Source: Allacma fusca (Eukaryota; Arthropoda; Collembola; Symphypleona; Sminthuridae). Taken from it: a stretch of 64,000 bases of DNA. The translations under genes were made by a program, and so were the position numbers. Shown here one piece after another: positions 12,740 through 27,000 of the stretch (the first letter of the stretch is position 1; every line of letters starts with the position of its first letter). The stretch spans positions 28,992,801 through 29,056,800 of the forward strand of contig OX359247.1 of the NCBI GenBank assembly GCA_947179485.1, in the 5' to 3' direction. The notes beneath the pieces were generated by a model. The model worked only from the letters and a program-made list of their open reading frames with translations, did not search any database and was not told the DNA's origin.

Positions 12740-15569
12740 AGTAGCTTCATTGCAATCATTTTCCTCGCAATCATCCTCTCGCTTCGATAACTTCACTTAT
12801 GGGGTATGTATGTAGATGTGGATATAAAAAAAAGTGGAGGTAAAAATAGTAAAGTTCCTATTACTTATACATTGGGCGTAGTTAGTGCCGAGGGGCTTAT
12901 GGAAAGTTTGTTTCCCTCAATTATTTTTCTTCGTTAAATTGAATCTCTTATTCCTTTACTTTTAATATTCTCCTTCTGCATCATCCCATAAAAGTGCCGT
13001 ATTGATTTCTTTCTCGAAAACTTTCCCCCCTGTACTTCTGCTTCAGCACTTGTTTACGCCCTGTACGTATGATATGTTTTACTATATCTATCTGTCCTTA
13101 CATATTTATATAATTAGGTCCAAGTTTTATTTTTTGAGTACTGGTACTTTACATAAGGACGTTCCCTAGGAAGGGGCGTGTGTCTATGTAAATACTTATG
13201 CATTTGGGTGTGATTATGCAAATAAAATGTTATATGGAATGTCCATGCATGGCTTTAAGGAGCACTGAGTGCTACACACGTTCAATCCACCATGGGATCT
13301 CCGACTGTTCAGTACATTTTACAAATGTCACAATAAATGCACTAAACATAGAATGTATATATAATTATGCACAAGTATGATTTTATACGTTGGCATAAAT
13401 ATAAATGCGTACACTCTCTCCTTTGCTAAAGGACAAGGGTCAATGTCTGGAAATGACTTCAAAGGGAAAATTCTGCCATGCAAAATTTGCTGGGAACAAA
13501 ACAAGGCATGCGAAGTTCAAAAAGAGCAAAAAGGGCTGGAGGAAAAAATTTGAAAAGGAAATACGAATGATTCTTATCACGTAGCATGCACAGAGTGCAT
13601 GAGCCAAAATTAAATTAAGTTCTTAGTTTTGACTTTGATCACTATGCCCAAATTTTTTACTCCTTATTTATATTTTTAATGGAGTTTTGTAAATTTCCAA
13701 TGTGCTATCTCATTAGATGGAACTTATTTGCGAGGGAAACAAATTTACGCACATGAATAATTTAACCAGATTTGATCTCCTTTCTAAATATTGTTACGGC
13801 TAGACATGCTCACCTGTAAATAGGAATACAATTTCTAAAGCAAATCCGAGTCGAAGAACTTGTCTGATCTGAATGGAGCTAGAGCCTTGAACTTATTACA
13901 AAGTTGAGGAAACGAGAAATGCTTCTTGTGACTCTAAACACTCGAATGAAAAGCCTTTTTGTTGACATAATTAGGTGCGTATAGATAGCTTGGAGCTTGA
14001 AATTAAGCATCTGCTTCAAGGTGAGAAAATATGTAGCTGTGTATTTGTGACATTGGCCCCTTCCTTTCTACAGTAGAAGGTGGAACTATTGGTTGGAGGA
14101 TCTTCTGGCAATAAATGTATAATATGTATATACATAATTATGTATACCAACATAACACATCCATCTATGATGCTGAATAAGCGATGAAGTTGTTCTCCAA
14201 AACTTGTTCATTTACGTAAAATTCGTTGAAGTGGGATTTATACACTGCTTGTGTGCCTGGAGGTTCCAGTGATTCACACTCTTCCCCTCCCCCTCTCTCA
14301 TCTTCATTTCCCATGTGCTGGAACGTGCCGTCGTCATGGTGGACCCATCTCATCTCTCTCCAATCAATTCATCAAGCATGAATATAATAGAGAACATGTG
14401 TCTTGATCAAAGATATGTCCTTACTATTGCTCCTTCCGTCCTTGTCATTTTCCTTTCTTCTTTTCACATTTTTTTTCATATTTGCTCATCTTGGAGCAAC
14501 CAAGCATTACTATGCTCTTAATTGTTTCGGCAGCTTTTGTTCCTTCATCTCCATAGTAGACTGCTTCGTCATGCGTTCAATTGAGAGTCTACATTTCTAT
14601 TATCATCTGTCTTTTACTGGAGCTTGCTTTCTTATCCACTTTGGCTCTTAGCATTCAGGCGTACTTATACATATACAGTACTCCCAGAAATAAGCTTCTT
14701 TTGCAAACTGCACCAAAGTTAGTAAGAGGGATTACTGGGTTTGTGAATACAATAAATACATATTGGCAGCTATACATAGAAAATCCTTCATACTGATATG
14801 CATACTTATATACATAGATACTTATGCAATCCTTATTTCTTATGAATGATTCATTCCTTCTCCGAATAACAAATGGTACTTATTGTTTTCTTCCCAGAGA
14901 TATGAGCTGCTCCTCTTTTGTTATCGCCATTAATTATGCCATTCCTTGGAGGTACATACGTCACATACAATGAAGGGAGGTGAAGGGGAAGTGTTGGTCA
15001 TTTCGTATCTTTTTCTCATTAATTTACTGAACAGCTTGCACAAAATTGGAAACAACGGGGTTTTGAGTGTGAAGTTAGAACCTTTTACAACTCAAAATTT
15101 ACAGGGGAGTTCCCATAAAACCTTTCCCCCCACCTCCAGCTCATTTAGAAAGAATTGTAGAAAATATCACATTCTTCCATTTTGTAAAAAATTCTCTTCC
15201 AGATTTTACAAATGTAAGCATCATTAACTTGGGTCAAAATTTGCGTGACAAAACATGAAGTACAGTCGGAATTCGTGAGGGATTTGAAAATTACTAATAT
15301 TTTTTCCAGTACAAAATCTGGTTCAAAATAGTCTAGACTCTGAGTTGTAGAATATTTCAGGATAACTTTAAAGATTTATCTTATATGTCACTTTGTTTAG
15401 AATGACGGTCAATTTTTATGATACATTTTACTGTTATAGAATAAAGTTGAGGTTGGAGAAATTTTTGTGGAGATTCGTTTTCGCTTTATTTCATTAGACC
15501 AAATTCTTCTTATTGTAATGAATTCCAAAGAATAAATTCCAATTCAAAAAAATCAGCCTATAGGATTTT

Positions 15570-15605
15570 TGGCCATGGGGACCGCAAATATTGACCTTGG
15601 TAAAG
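15570..15605 (-). repeat. possible diverged transposon fragment
   Basis: On the minus strand this reads GGTCAATATTTGCGGTC, which resembles GGTCAATATGTGAGGTC at about 47,152 on the plus strand. The surrounding 15.2-15.7 kb is more AT-rich than its neighbours. No terminal inverted repeat or transposase frame was found, so this is only a candidate remnant. Confidence 0.25.
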
Positions 15606-17659
15606 CAAATAGCTTGTATCAATCAAATCCCTAGAAAAATGTACTGCAAAACGGGGAGAATTGAAATGTTTGCGCCCTTACCCTAAATGTAACTAAAGAC
15701 TTTGTGGCAGCCTGTGCATGTAAGCCAGCTGACACAAATATTTTGATCAGAGGAAGGTTACATACAGTATCTATCTATAACGGAATATTATGGTGATAGC
15801 ACTTGTAAGGATAATTCCGTGAAATACAGTTCATGTTTTCAAGTCAGTTTCTGAATCGAAAGAATTTCAAGGATTGTTAACTTTTCACAATTCAAATAAC
15901 CGAAAGAGACAAATTGCAACGAGCTGCTATTTGGGAGGATGCTTAATAATTATTATAATTTTAAATATACATAATTACTTCAGCTAGTTCAACGTAGACA
16001 CCATTTCCATCTGAATGAAAAAGCTAAACGAGGCTCGTACATACATAAGGCAGTAGCTTACGCAACCATGTATATAACTACTTAAAATTTCGGTAATCAA
16101 GGCTTCGTATGTATGCTGTTCTCTGGAAGTTTTTTGCAAAATTCTGGAATAAATGTATATATGTACATATGTATAAACAAGTGCATAACTACGTATGTAT
16201 TTATTTGTTGACGTATGCACATACGTTGTTTTCAGAGCTGTAATTACGAGCACACACGGATTTAACATGAGTAATTTTGGACGTACGTATGTACATACAT
16301 GGACGCTTCTGAAGGAGCCTAATGTCCTTGAAAGGAAGGATTTAACGATCCTCCAGGTAAAGCTCCTCTTGAAAATGAATGATCCATCAGTCAGGATGAG
16401 GAAAAAAAATGTGGACGTGAAGGATTAATAAATGGAAGGAGTTCATTTGTCATCCATTCAAGTTTATTAGTTTGCCCTTTAACTTGTGCTCCAGCTATTT
16501 TAAATTTGACTCTCTCTCTCTCCACCTCCTCACTTTCTCTGGCTTCTCCGTGCTTCCCATAATTTCCCTGGGATTTCTCTCCCTCCCGAACCCGCCCCAC
16601 CCAAAATTTGATGCATGACTTTGTGCTATAAGGATCCAAGGCAATGTCAGCAAGAGCTTTCTCTTAGCTTTCTCCGAGAGGAAAAATGTGAGGGAAGCGG
16701 AAGCTGGCGAGACAATCAACGACAAATCTGGACAAATCGATCATCCGTATCTCCCGCTGTGAGCCCATCTTTCTTGCCTTGTTGAGGAGAGAAAACTACC
16801 TCCCACCCCAAGGATCCAAAAGAGGACAGCCCGCTCCTCCCGCACCTCCGTTTTTTACTTTCCCAATTGCCTGATTACATGCTACTAACGATAAACGGTG
16901 GGAGGTTCGGGAGCCGGTAGGATAAACAAGGTCTAAGCCAAGGAGTGGAGGGAGGGAAGGCTTCAAAGGAATGGACGATAAGGTTGATAAGGAGAAAGCA
17001 ACAAAAACTTTCTCTCGATAAAACCACCGGGGCCATTTAACCCAGCTTGACTCTCTTTCTTGCATTCTCTCTCTTTTACTCTCATATACTCCCAGCTCGG
17101 TCTTCCACCGTCTTTCGGTCAACAAACTACGAGCCTAATGGTGACGTCCTGCATTAACTTATCCACCGAGAAGCTCGCGAGAGATCTTTGAGGGTGGAAG
17201 ACACATAAATTCCAAGAGTACCCCACCGCAAGTTTATAGTTCAAGCAGAGCAACGTAGTGAGAATCATTTAATCCACTTTCAAGGACGAACTATCATCCT
17301 CTCTTGATGAGCATCGTTGAAATTTGTAACAAAAATTTCCACAGTTTTCTTATTCCCCCCTCCTTCCTACTGCAGCTTCCTTCCCTATACTTAACTATAC
17401 ATATATCCTCTCCACATTTATTACCTAGTTGGGCAAAACTTTGAGCTGACTTTAAGTGAAAGTTGGAAACCCCTTGAGACTGGACAAATCTTCAATGAGG
17501 AAAAACGACTGGACAGGGGGAACATGGCTTCAATATGTCCCATAACAGTAGTACTGTAAATATTCATACAATCATCTGGACCTGTACAGTCTCCATTATA
17601 TTATGCTGGCCAGAATGTGGGTCATTAGCTTATTCAATGATACAGGGGCTCATAATCTG

Positions 17660-18010
17660 GGTCAAATTGTTTTTGATCGGAGAAAGCCAGTGAAAGTTAG
17701 CGAAAACGGGTGAGAGTTCCTGTAATAAGTAAAAGTAAGACGAGCCATTGGGAAGTTAGAGAAAGTTGGAGAAAGTAAAGGAGGGCTGGGAAAGTGAATG
17801 AAAGTACAAGAGAATGAAATCTAGGAAAATTGGTCAGTACAGTTGCAAGAAGTGGAAGAAGAACTCCCAATTAAACTCGGGCCTTAAAAGGTGACAGAAA
17901 AATTCTCCAGAAAGTTTCCTTAACTGATAGATTGTTGTACAATTGCGGAGAAGAAAGTAGGAAAAAGTGAAAGAAGGCCGAGTAGCAGCTCCTGAGAAAA
18001 GTAGGGAGCA
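17660..18010 (+). repeat. GAAAGT-rich stretch
   Basis: A second cluster of the same words as at 7.4-7.85 kb: CGGAGAAAGCC, GTGAAAGTTAG, GAGAAAGTTGGAGAAAGT, GGGAAAGTG, ATGAAAGT and GAAGAAAGT occur within 350 bases. No reading frame explains the spacing. Confidence 0.5.
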
Positions 18011-19774
18011 GTTCTGTCTGAGTATGATTTTCCTAAGAAAAAGTAACTAAAGGATTTTTTTTTGCTCCTGCGAAAAAAAATCTGTCGTTAGCAAAAACTT
18101 TCTTGGGTAGGTTTAGCCATTGTGCATGTAGCCCAATTTTATATAATAGGGAAAAATGAGCACCAAAAATGATAGGCCTCAACTTCCAGATCCTTTGCAC
18201 TGCTTGTTCTTTGTTTGATGTATCTCTTCCCATAGGTTGTTAACTTGCTCGGAATTCGTGCACTTTTTCCCCCCTTACTTGAATGCAGATTCGGGTTTCG
18301 TCTGAAAAGAAGGAGCTTTTGTCGTGACTCCCTGAATCCTCTTACGTGTACCTTTCATGTATCTGTCTTTACCTATTTCTTCTAAAAAGAGGTCCTATTG
18401 GAATGTCAAACTCCATTGTAGGCATTACCTTATGGTTGAGTCAGATGAAGGGTAAATTTTTGCAAAAAAAAAAGGGAAACCTTTGGAATTCTCAAACCAT
18501 GGACTTGAATGCTCTCGTATCTTTACCTTTGACTCTATCCCTCAGTCCTTCTCAACGACGGGAACACACGTGAGGGGACTACAAAGGATGCACTTTTCCA
18601 ATTCACATTTCAACCTGCATCCCAACCAGATGGAAAGAGGAACGGAGAGATTTTTTTATTTATTTAAGCAAATCAGAAATGCCTAACTTTCTGTCAAACG
18701 AGTAACTTATGTGTTATGTCATCCTCTTATTGTTAGTTTACTTCCGACAATGCATACTAATATATGTACATGCATGCATTTTATTTCGAAACCATGGGTT
18801 GTGAGTCACAAGCAGGATCATGAAACCATGTACGGAGCGGCGAATGTGAGCCCTTAGAAATGTTCCTAAGAATTTAAAAACTTCGTACGCATGAGAAGCT
18901 TAGAAACAAGGCTGAATAATTTTATTCTCTTAGAAATTCTTTTTATTTCGAAAGAAAGTACTCCATTGCAGAAAATATCCAAAGGTTAATCATTATATTC
19001 CAAAATATTTGTAAAGGGCTAAATCAGAACGGCAGGTCTTGGGACATGAGAATAGTTTCAGCCTGAGAGAAGAGTAGAACATCAAGGTTATGGAACAGGG
19101 GAGCTTTTTAGGCTTCAATGACAAAAATTCAAGAGACAGATTATGGTAATCTTTTAAGCGTACTGTTTATTTAAAAAAAATCCAGTGGGGCCCACACGCT
19201 CCATAATAGTAAGCTGAAAATAGCCATAAGCTCCATGTTGTTTATTTTGTTTCAATATTGGGAGAATTGCCTTACTCGGTGGTGAGCTTGTTAAGTTTGA
19301 AGGAGAATATTCAAAATTTACATATGCAGTTTTGCTTCTACACTCCCCAATGGACGGCATTACACCTGTGCGTGCTTACCTATGTACATGTGAAAACATT
19401 GCAAATACGCTGCACATACATATGTACCTGGCTAAAAAAATCAACATAAGTGATTACTAATGATTAGTTGACTACTGTAATTGATAAGATCACTTATGCT
19501 ATTATAAATAATTGAACTAATCTTGTGCTATTTTCCAAAATTGATATAAGCTGTTTAATATGATTACTAAACAAGCCTATCCTGTCAGCATTCTGTCAGT
19601 GCGTCATTATTAACATGTCTAACTTGCCATTTGTCGGCTGACGATTGCAAAATGTTTGCATTTTGTAAGAAACTAGGCATTACGTTCAGCCGTAAAACAA
19701 ATATATGAAACATTACGTATCTACATTTGTGTACCTAATTAAGTGTATAATTTGACCCAGTGAATGGTCAGGGT

Positions 19775-19860
19775 TGTACAAAATGATTGCCCTCCACGAC
19801 CCCATATGAGGAAGTAACTCATAAAATATTGGATTCCCTCAGTGTGGATTAATGCAGATT
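19775..19860 (+). repeat. diverged dispersed repeat, copy 1
   Basis: The block TAACTCATAAAATATT followed by GATTCCC recurs at 47,069-47,100 with two mismatches over about 27 bases. Weaker similarity extends to both sides (ACAAAATGATTGCCCTCCAC here against TCAAAATAATGTTCCACAGA there). It is probably an old mobile-element fragment of unknown family. Confidence 0.4.
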
Positions 19861-20875
19861 TTGTAAAAAGTGATTAAATTGAAAAAAAAAAAGATTTGTG
19901 ACATTAGATACGAACGTGCATCAAAATTGCAATATTTTCAAAGAAATATGATTTCAACCATTTGTTCCCGAGAACATCTTCTGAATTTTGTTTGTAGGAA
20001 CTTTTATGGGCTTTCCAGGAAGCTACATGATTGGCATCTACGTTGAGAATTGTTGGCAAAAGCCCTAAACATGAGAATTCAGGTTCAGAGAAATTCAGCT
20101 CCCCGAAGGTAATCACGAAGACAGATGGATTTCTAATTCTAAGATAAATCATGACTGATCTGACCGCTGGGAAAGTTTATAAAAAGGTAACTTGTAGAAA
20201 CTTAAACGGGGAATCATTTCAATTTAATTTGATCAGTCTAATTAAGAACACAAAGCATTGACGGAAGGTCGAGTTGACGTGGAAATTGTTTCCGATGTAA
20301 GGAATTTGAAATAATAAATAAACCTTACTTTTTGGATTCAGAATCGGAATTATTGTCGTTTGGCTACACAGCTTTTAGATTTTGAGTAATTTATTATCTC
20401 ACTGGATATTTAAAAGTTTAAAAATTTTCAGTAATTTTTGGTACATTTCTTTTACCTCAGAAAATCTCAATTTTAGCAAATGTGTTTAACAGTTTTGAAA
20501 GAATGTTATAATGAAAAGAAATACACATTATTATGTCAGATGTTAGAAATTATAATTACATACGTTACAATCCAGTCGATACAAAATGTTGAAAAATAAT
20601 TTAAAACAAATGAGCTATATGATTATTTGAACCACCCCTCTTTAAGTGTGTATAAGCGGACAAAAAATATGTGATGGCTTCTGTAAAAGAATATTTGCAC
20701 ATTTCACTGGCTTCTCTAAGTATAAACACGTCATGTAAGATTAAAGCACATACGACACTTCATATGTATACGCACTATTATAAGTCATTCCGTGTTCATG
20801 AATTCATTCCTTGGACACAAATGTCCATCCATACACACATGTGTCCTTGTACACATGCTCTCCCTTTAAATATGT

Positions 20876-20895
20876 ACACACACACACACACACAC
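20876..20895. repeat. (CA)n microsatellite
   Basis: About 10 CA units. Confidence 0.93.
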
Positions 20896-21202
20896 ATATC
20901 TACACATAGAGAAGAACCTAATAGGATCCAACAGAGAAATCCTATAGAGTATAGCCAAGGCTGTAGATATGTACCTGCATACAAAGTAAGGCCAGCACTT
21001 GAATTTGTATTAGAGTTCCCCACGAGTCGAAAACCCGTCTGAGTCCTGAACAACGGAAAGCAGTCAAGTGGAAATGGGAGACGGAGGAGGAAACGGGACT
21101 TGCAGAGTGGTCGCACACACCACTCTCTATGTACACGTGCATATCCCCCTTGAAGGAAGAACATTTCCAGGAGTCTTCCCAGCACTTTATTTATGTATAT
21201 AG

Positions 21203-21205
<3 letters not shown>

Positions 21206-21237
<32 letters not shown>
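21206..21237. repeat. (GA)n microsatellite
   Basis: Sixteen AG units end 92 bases from the 3' edge of the linker exon, inside the intron just after the donor of the dpr-like gene. Confidence 0.96.
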
Positions 21238-21239
<2 letters not shown>

Positions 21240-21328
21240 TCACCCATGGGGTAAGAAAAAGCAGCCGGGGAGGAAGTCAAGGAATAATAACCATGCATAA
21301 AGAGGAACAAATACAAAGTCCAACTCAC

Positions 21329-21463
21329 GTTTTCTATAATGCAGACTAGACTGATGACCGTCCCTTGTTGAACGTGGTACTCTTGTGCTCCTAAAATATG
21401 AGCTTGTGGAACTAGAACATTCAGGTTAAATAAATGAGCGATGATTCCTCTCCCCGATGAAAC
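21329..21463 (-). CDS. dpr-like gene, linker exon (end of Ig1, start of Ig2)
   Basis: This exon has 45 codons and enters and leaves in phase 0. It begins VSSGRGIIAHLFNLNVLVP, the last strand of Ig1, and passes through the linker QAHILGAQEYHVQQG. It ends with VISLVCIIEN, which carries the first cysteine of Ig2 at exon residue 41. The acceptor is TTTCTTTGATACGCAG immediately above 21463, and the donor is GTGAGT from 21328. The LVVP-ILG linker and the SLVCIIE strand are typical of dpr proteins. Joined with 588-381 it restores a continuous Ig2 (IIEN followed by SPRQSP). It has no start codon and would be missed by a simple open-frame search. Confidence 0.92.
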
Positions 21464-23541
21464 CTGCGTATCAAAGAAACCACAAACAAGTCAATTAGCA
21501 ACTGTCACTTCAAACATATATAGATAGATACAATACCTGAAAATCCTACATCCCTCCATTACATTACATATTCATAAATTTATTATCTTCCCTCTAGTAA
21601 TAACAGCATAGATATATATATCTACACATCCTTTACACACTAATTCCCCCACGATATTTTTATATTTTACCCAGACGTGGAAATTTCCTTCCAAAATGTA
21701 AGAAAACATGGCGAATTTACTGCAAGGTGTCTCCCATAATGTACCCGGACTTTATTGGCACGCTGCGTTACTGCAATAATCCGCATGTGGAATGATTTAA
21801 TTTCCCCTCGTCCTCCCCAATGTTGAAGATAATATGAGGGTAATTATTCAGAAAATATTGGAAGGGGCTCTTCCTAATTTCTCACGTTCCCTCCACGTGA
21901 GCTCTGGAGGGATTTAATAATTGAAATCCGAGCAGGTAGACGGGATGAATTAATTCTATCTTTTTATCCTGTATGACTCCGCCGTATAATCATGTTGTTG
22001 CAGCAGGGGCTTAGAATATTAATCTCCATATTTGTATCTATCTATTGTTGCAGAAACTGGGTTAAAAAAATCTGAGAAAGCAAGGACGGCTCAAGTTCCA
22101 GTATCTGTATCGGTGCAGTTTAAGCTCAGGAAGAACATTAAGATTCTGGAAATTAAGGGAGCCGGTCATAAGTAGGTAGTATGCATTGCATTGCATTCTT
22201 CCCTATGGAGAGAAAGCAAGGTAAAAATTATCAGTGGGCTTTGGAGAAGTTATGGAAATATGAGCGGAGCGTGAGAACATTTATTCTTGGGAATGAGCGT
22301 CCGCCCCATCCTCAAACATAAATTTCAATTAACGTCATCAATGTTTCATAATCCCAGGGCCTGTGTATATAACTCCCATTCCAGTGCAACAAGGGCTCAA
22401 TTAGGAGCTGGAGCAAAAAGACTGGAGAAAGCATAGGGGGATATAATAAAGAGATTATTGAGTTGAGGGAAATCCGCAGCTTCCGATGGAACTTTAAGCT
22501 GTCCGCAGCATTTATTAATAGAAGCCATTAGCTCCGACTACAATCTTATATACCACTGTCACTGGGTATTTAATTATGCACATAATTATACGCCTTTACA
22601 CACTATACCCGAGCATGCTGCTAAGAGGCAAAAATCAAAACTTGTCCAAACTACATAAATCAAAGGCGTCCTCATATACATAGGTAGATGGAACATGTAC
22701 ATACGTCCCAGTATTAAAATATTACTTCTATAATTTGATTTTAGAATTTAATTTACCCAAACTTTTGGGACCATTATTTTTGACTTTGTTTGTGTGTGTA
22801 GCTTTAATAATTTCCTTGGAATTTTACTTCTTAGCCAGAGGTGTACGTGAGATAGTACACATATATACATAGATATATATAGCTGAACCATCAATCCGAA
22901 ATCATATCAAGAGTAACCGCAGGATTTACAACTTTCCTTGCTTTGTTATTGCTAACTTCACAAGAGCATGCCCTCCAAGAGTGCAAATGTTTACAAAACC
23001 GGAGATGTGTCAAGTCATATTTCATGATGAAACTACTCTCTTACGCTTCCGAGTGTCCAGAGGGAAAGTAATCAGGACTGACGGTTAAAAGTCTGGGAGA
23101 GCCCAGGACTCAGAAACAGTTTCCTTCCCAATTTCATGTGGTTTCAAACTGCACTAAAACTTCCCCGTAAGGGATGAACTTCAGTAGAGAGAATAGATGT
23201 CGGATTTATAAATAATTATTTTCATTTAGTACGAAATTTTACGAAGCATTTTATCATGCAAAATAGACTAGGAAGGTTGAGCACATCATTCCGACAATCT
23301 TCTTCAAGAGTTGGCTCAGAAATTAACGAACGTTAACGAAGGTTTTTTTTATTAAATGACTCTGCAGAAAACTCTTGTTCCAAATATATGAAATTTTAGA
23401 ATTTTTATTATATAGTATAGATTTACTATCAAATCATTAAAAATTGTTGTTCTTGATCTTTTGTGACTGAGGATGACAAGCTGCTAGTTTTGAAAAGCCC
23501 GGAAGTTAAGTTTGCCAAATATTTTTATACGTAAACCGAAT

Positions 23542-23648
23542 ATATCGTTGGCTAAATTCGAAAAAGTACCATTTTCATTTCACAACCTATGCTTTTAAAA
23601 CGGGTTCGCAAATGAAAATGGTACCTTTTAGAATTTAGCCGACGATAT
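23542..23648. repeat. inverted repeat with 39-bp arms, hairpin or fold-back element
   Basis: The left arm is 23542-23580 and the right arm 23610-23648. They are reverse complements with three mismatches, separated by 29 bases in which AACC and GGTT can extend the stem. The arms begin ATATCGTTGGCTAAATTC, and the right arm read on the minus strand begins ATATCGTCGGCTAAATTC. No target-site duplication is obvious. It could be a small fold-back transposon or a transcribed hairpin. Confidence 0.85.
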
Positions 23649-24051
23649 GTATGTATGTTCTTTTTAAGGCACTGATTTTTCATGTAAAGCTAGATATTTC
23701 TAAAATGATTTTAACTTTCGGGGAATTCTATATAGTGTAACTTGGGAGAATCCCATTCTATTTCTGTTCTGTTCTAAGGCCATCAGACGGATCTAACTTT
23801 AGTATTAATAATGTTTACAAAGGTATCAAAACTAATTATAAGCTGTTGACAGTGAAATGAGGGAAATTCCGCTTCCTTTCTACGAACTGTTTGTTCCACT
23901 CATCCTGTTGGCTATATATGTATCTACACATAATTGAATTTTTGAAATAAGTAACTTTGTACTTTAGTTTATATCATTTTAGACTCTCTCGCCTGTAATT
24001 TGGAAAGGGAAACCTCACATTCTTGAAGCACCTACCTGTGTCTACCTCCTT

Positions 24052-24081
24052 CCATTAAGGAAAGAGAATTTTCCTTAATGG
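24052..24081. repeat. perfect 12-bp hairpin
   Basis: CCATTAAGGAAA at 24052-24063 is the exact reverse complement of TTTCCTTAATGG at 24070-24081, with a 6-base loop. There is no T run or other sign of a function. Confidence 0.7.
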
Positions 24082-27000
24082 TTCAAAAATATCAAACGGA
24101 TTTCCCTTCCCCAAGAAATTATTTTGTGTCCATAGAAAAGCAGTATCTTTAGTTTTATAATTGCTTCTTTTAAGGGTCCCCTTATATTGATAGGTCATTT
24201 TCTTGTTTTTTTTTGTGTTATCTGAACTTGATGCTTCAAGTAATACAAGTAATTACTTCCAGAAATTTTAAACAAGATCACACAGAGAACCTCGTGAAAT
24301 GTGGTTCTCGAGACTAAAATCATTATACAACTTTTGTATGAATGCGTGCTGAGATCTTTTCAAATGCTGATGGAAATTGTGTAGCTATCCTTACTTTTCA
24401 TATTGCAATGCCTCAGTGAACTGGAGCGGCTACTTTATATATTTAAATGTGAGATATTCTCCAGTCTTTCTCTTAGATGTATTCTGAGGAGAGCCTCAGT
24501 GCAGTCTGGAGCTACGAGAGGTAAAAAACTCTACAATTCAAAAGTAGCGTCCTACTTTTTAATAAACTACTTGTTATTAGTTGGAAACTCTGGTTGGCGT
24601 TCCCATATTGCTGACATTGACATCTCATTGGTTCTCTCATCAGCAACTCACATTATTATTTTTGTATTTCTTAATTATATTACTATTACTAATAATTGAC
24701 TGGCACTATCCAGAAGACATGTGGCTTTAGCCTGGCTTTATAATAATTATTATTATACGACTTTACAGTAGTCCGCACAAAATTCCCAAGTAAATCTCCA
24801 CTTTGTCAACAAATGCACGTGTTCATAGTAACTTAATGTAGGTATATATCGAAAGTAGGATTTAAATATGACTACTTATTTGCAAGTCCAAGTGTCACTT
24901 CATATGGGTCTACTCACTGGCATTAACTTCTGTATCTGCATATATTCTTATAATTGCTGAATCATTTATTACAGTCACAAACGAGAGTAACATCAATTTC
25001 TAGCTACGTAATACATAAGTGTATCTATACATATGTAATTACAAAAGAACAGACTATACTGTAAATATATAGAAACCTGAGTGTGTTTTGTCTAAGGGGC
25101 ATCCTGTTTTTTAAAAGCAAGGAGGAGATTACAAGTCCATGTAGTGGAAGTTCATCGGTCTAATGTGTTCCTATATCTTGCGTAAAGAAACTGATCCTGA
25201 GAGACTAGCAGAGGGGCCAGGGAGAGTTCTCCAATATGAAGAGAGATGTGCTAGGAGTTATTCTTAAAGTAAGGGTCGACTAAAGACACGAAGCAAGTAA
25301 AGACCATTAAGTGCAACCGACTGAATGTCTTGCCATTCCATCATACAAATGACCTGTACCGAGTAATTTCCAACAATTTGTGAGTTTTTTTATCCGGTAC
25401 GACTTTCCTAGACCCGCTCTGCCTCTCCTGAAGGCTCTTCCTACATCGTACATGGTCTCTCCCCAAACCTCCGCGAATCTCTCAGTCTCTTTTCCGCACT
25501 GGCACTTCCTCCTCTTATACATCTATTTTGGGGTCTATTACCAAGAGGGGCTTTCTCCCTTGCTTTCACCAACTTCCCTCCTTCAAGATCCGTCGTACAC
25601 ACAAGACACAAGGGCAGAGCAGTGGCGGAAGAAGTGCTTTCCGCACGGTCTTCCCCGCCATGGCTGCCAATGAAAACAGTAATGGAGGTCCATGGGAATG
25701 CATACGGAATGTAATCATGGGTAAAAAAAAAACGGGAGACAAATGAGGATGACTTTTTTGACTCGCCCATTCCATCCTGAAGTATGCTCGTTCCTCAGGA
25801 TTCCACTCTTACTTTCTCCAGGGTTACTTTCTCTCCAGCTCGGGATATTATTATTTGAGGAGACTTAGCAACCATTCAACTCCGCCACATGTAAATGGAT
25901 AGTCTCAGACTAACAATGGGAGTTTTCCTTGAGGGAGATGAGCACACACAGTTGGAGTGAATAAGATATTTGCTGGGAAGGAAGGAGCAAGTTCATTCTG
26001 AAGGGGTTATCATTCCTCATACATATCTATCCACAGCCATACATACATCACTCCCTGTCGTCCTTTATCATGCCCCTCAATATTTATAGATATACGTAGG
26101 GCGTACATACGCAGGGCTCTTTGCATTCCGCCAGGGTGTGTGAGGAGGAAATGCATGTGCATTATATAGGCAAAGGATATGCATCTGGTTATGCATTGAG
26201 TGCCAGCCTGGTTTCAGATAATAAAGAGTCATATGTAGATATAAATAGATAGATATAGGTCCACTATGTGTAACACCATATATTTAGATACCTGGCTGCC
26301 TCTAAGACAACATAGCACAAGTATATATATTCATTGCAAACCCTCCTTCCTTTAGACGGAGCATGTATAAATAATTACAGATATTCATATGTAGGTATAT
26401 ATGTATCTATATATTGCAGAAATATACACAGTGTGAGAGAGTGCCTACACCGTTTGCCTGAGAATATACATACAGAGGGTTGGAAGCGAATCCAAATTTT
26501 ACAATGTGAAGTTATCACGTTACTGTATTAGTAGTGCATAAACACAAGTACTTTTGCATAAGAATGCAAAGCGTATCAACGCAAATATTTTACCATCAGA
26601 ATGCACAGCGAGAGTACACTTCTACATATATACCTGCATAAGTATATTATCAAAAGCATACAAATAAATTACGTATATCCATGACATGCATACATACACG
26701 TTTCCCAGTTGGAATAAATGACTCATGCATATGAGTAAGTAACGTGAGAGTCTGGATCCAAGATGCTAACACTTTTGGGAGGTATCTACATATGTACATG
26801 CACATGCTATTACGTACATATGTACCTAAGTGTCTTCCAATAAGAGCACATATGATATACCCTGCCATTTACATAAGCCCTACTACGAATAAGTGCTAGT
26901 ACAACCGCATTTGCACATAGTACGGACATCCAGCGTATTATCTTATGTGTACATCCGAATGAATGGGAGATCTTAGCGTATGCACGAAAATCCAGGGGTA

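Larger units (their letters stand above)
589..21328 (-). other. 20.7-kb intron of the dpr-like gene
   Basis: This interval joins the linker exon (donor GTGAGT at 21328-21323) to the Ig2 exon (acceptor CAG just above 588). It contains no exon I can recognise on either strand. Its contents are several GA/CT and CA tracts, a tRNA-derived SINE-like head near 5.3 kb, GAAAGT-rich stretches at about 7.4-7.85 kb and 17.66-18.0 kb, many TACATATGTA-type words and diverged repeat fragments near 15.6 and 19.8 kb. Open frames such as those at 4548-4991 (+) and 8761-9165 (-) have no recognisable domain or splice context. Confidence 0.8.

Noticed and set aside
25307-25775. Several overlapping frames on both strands
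   Set aside because: Simultaneous openness on both strands in a GC-richer patch with no domain points to chance.
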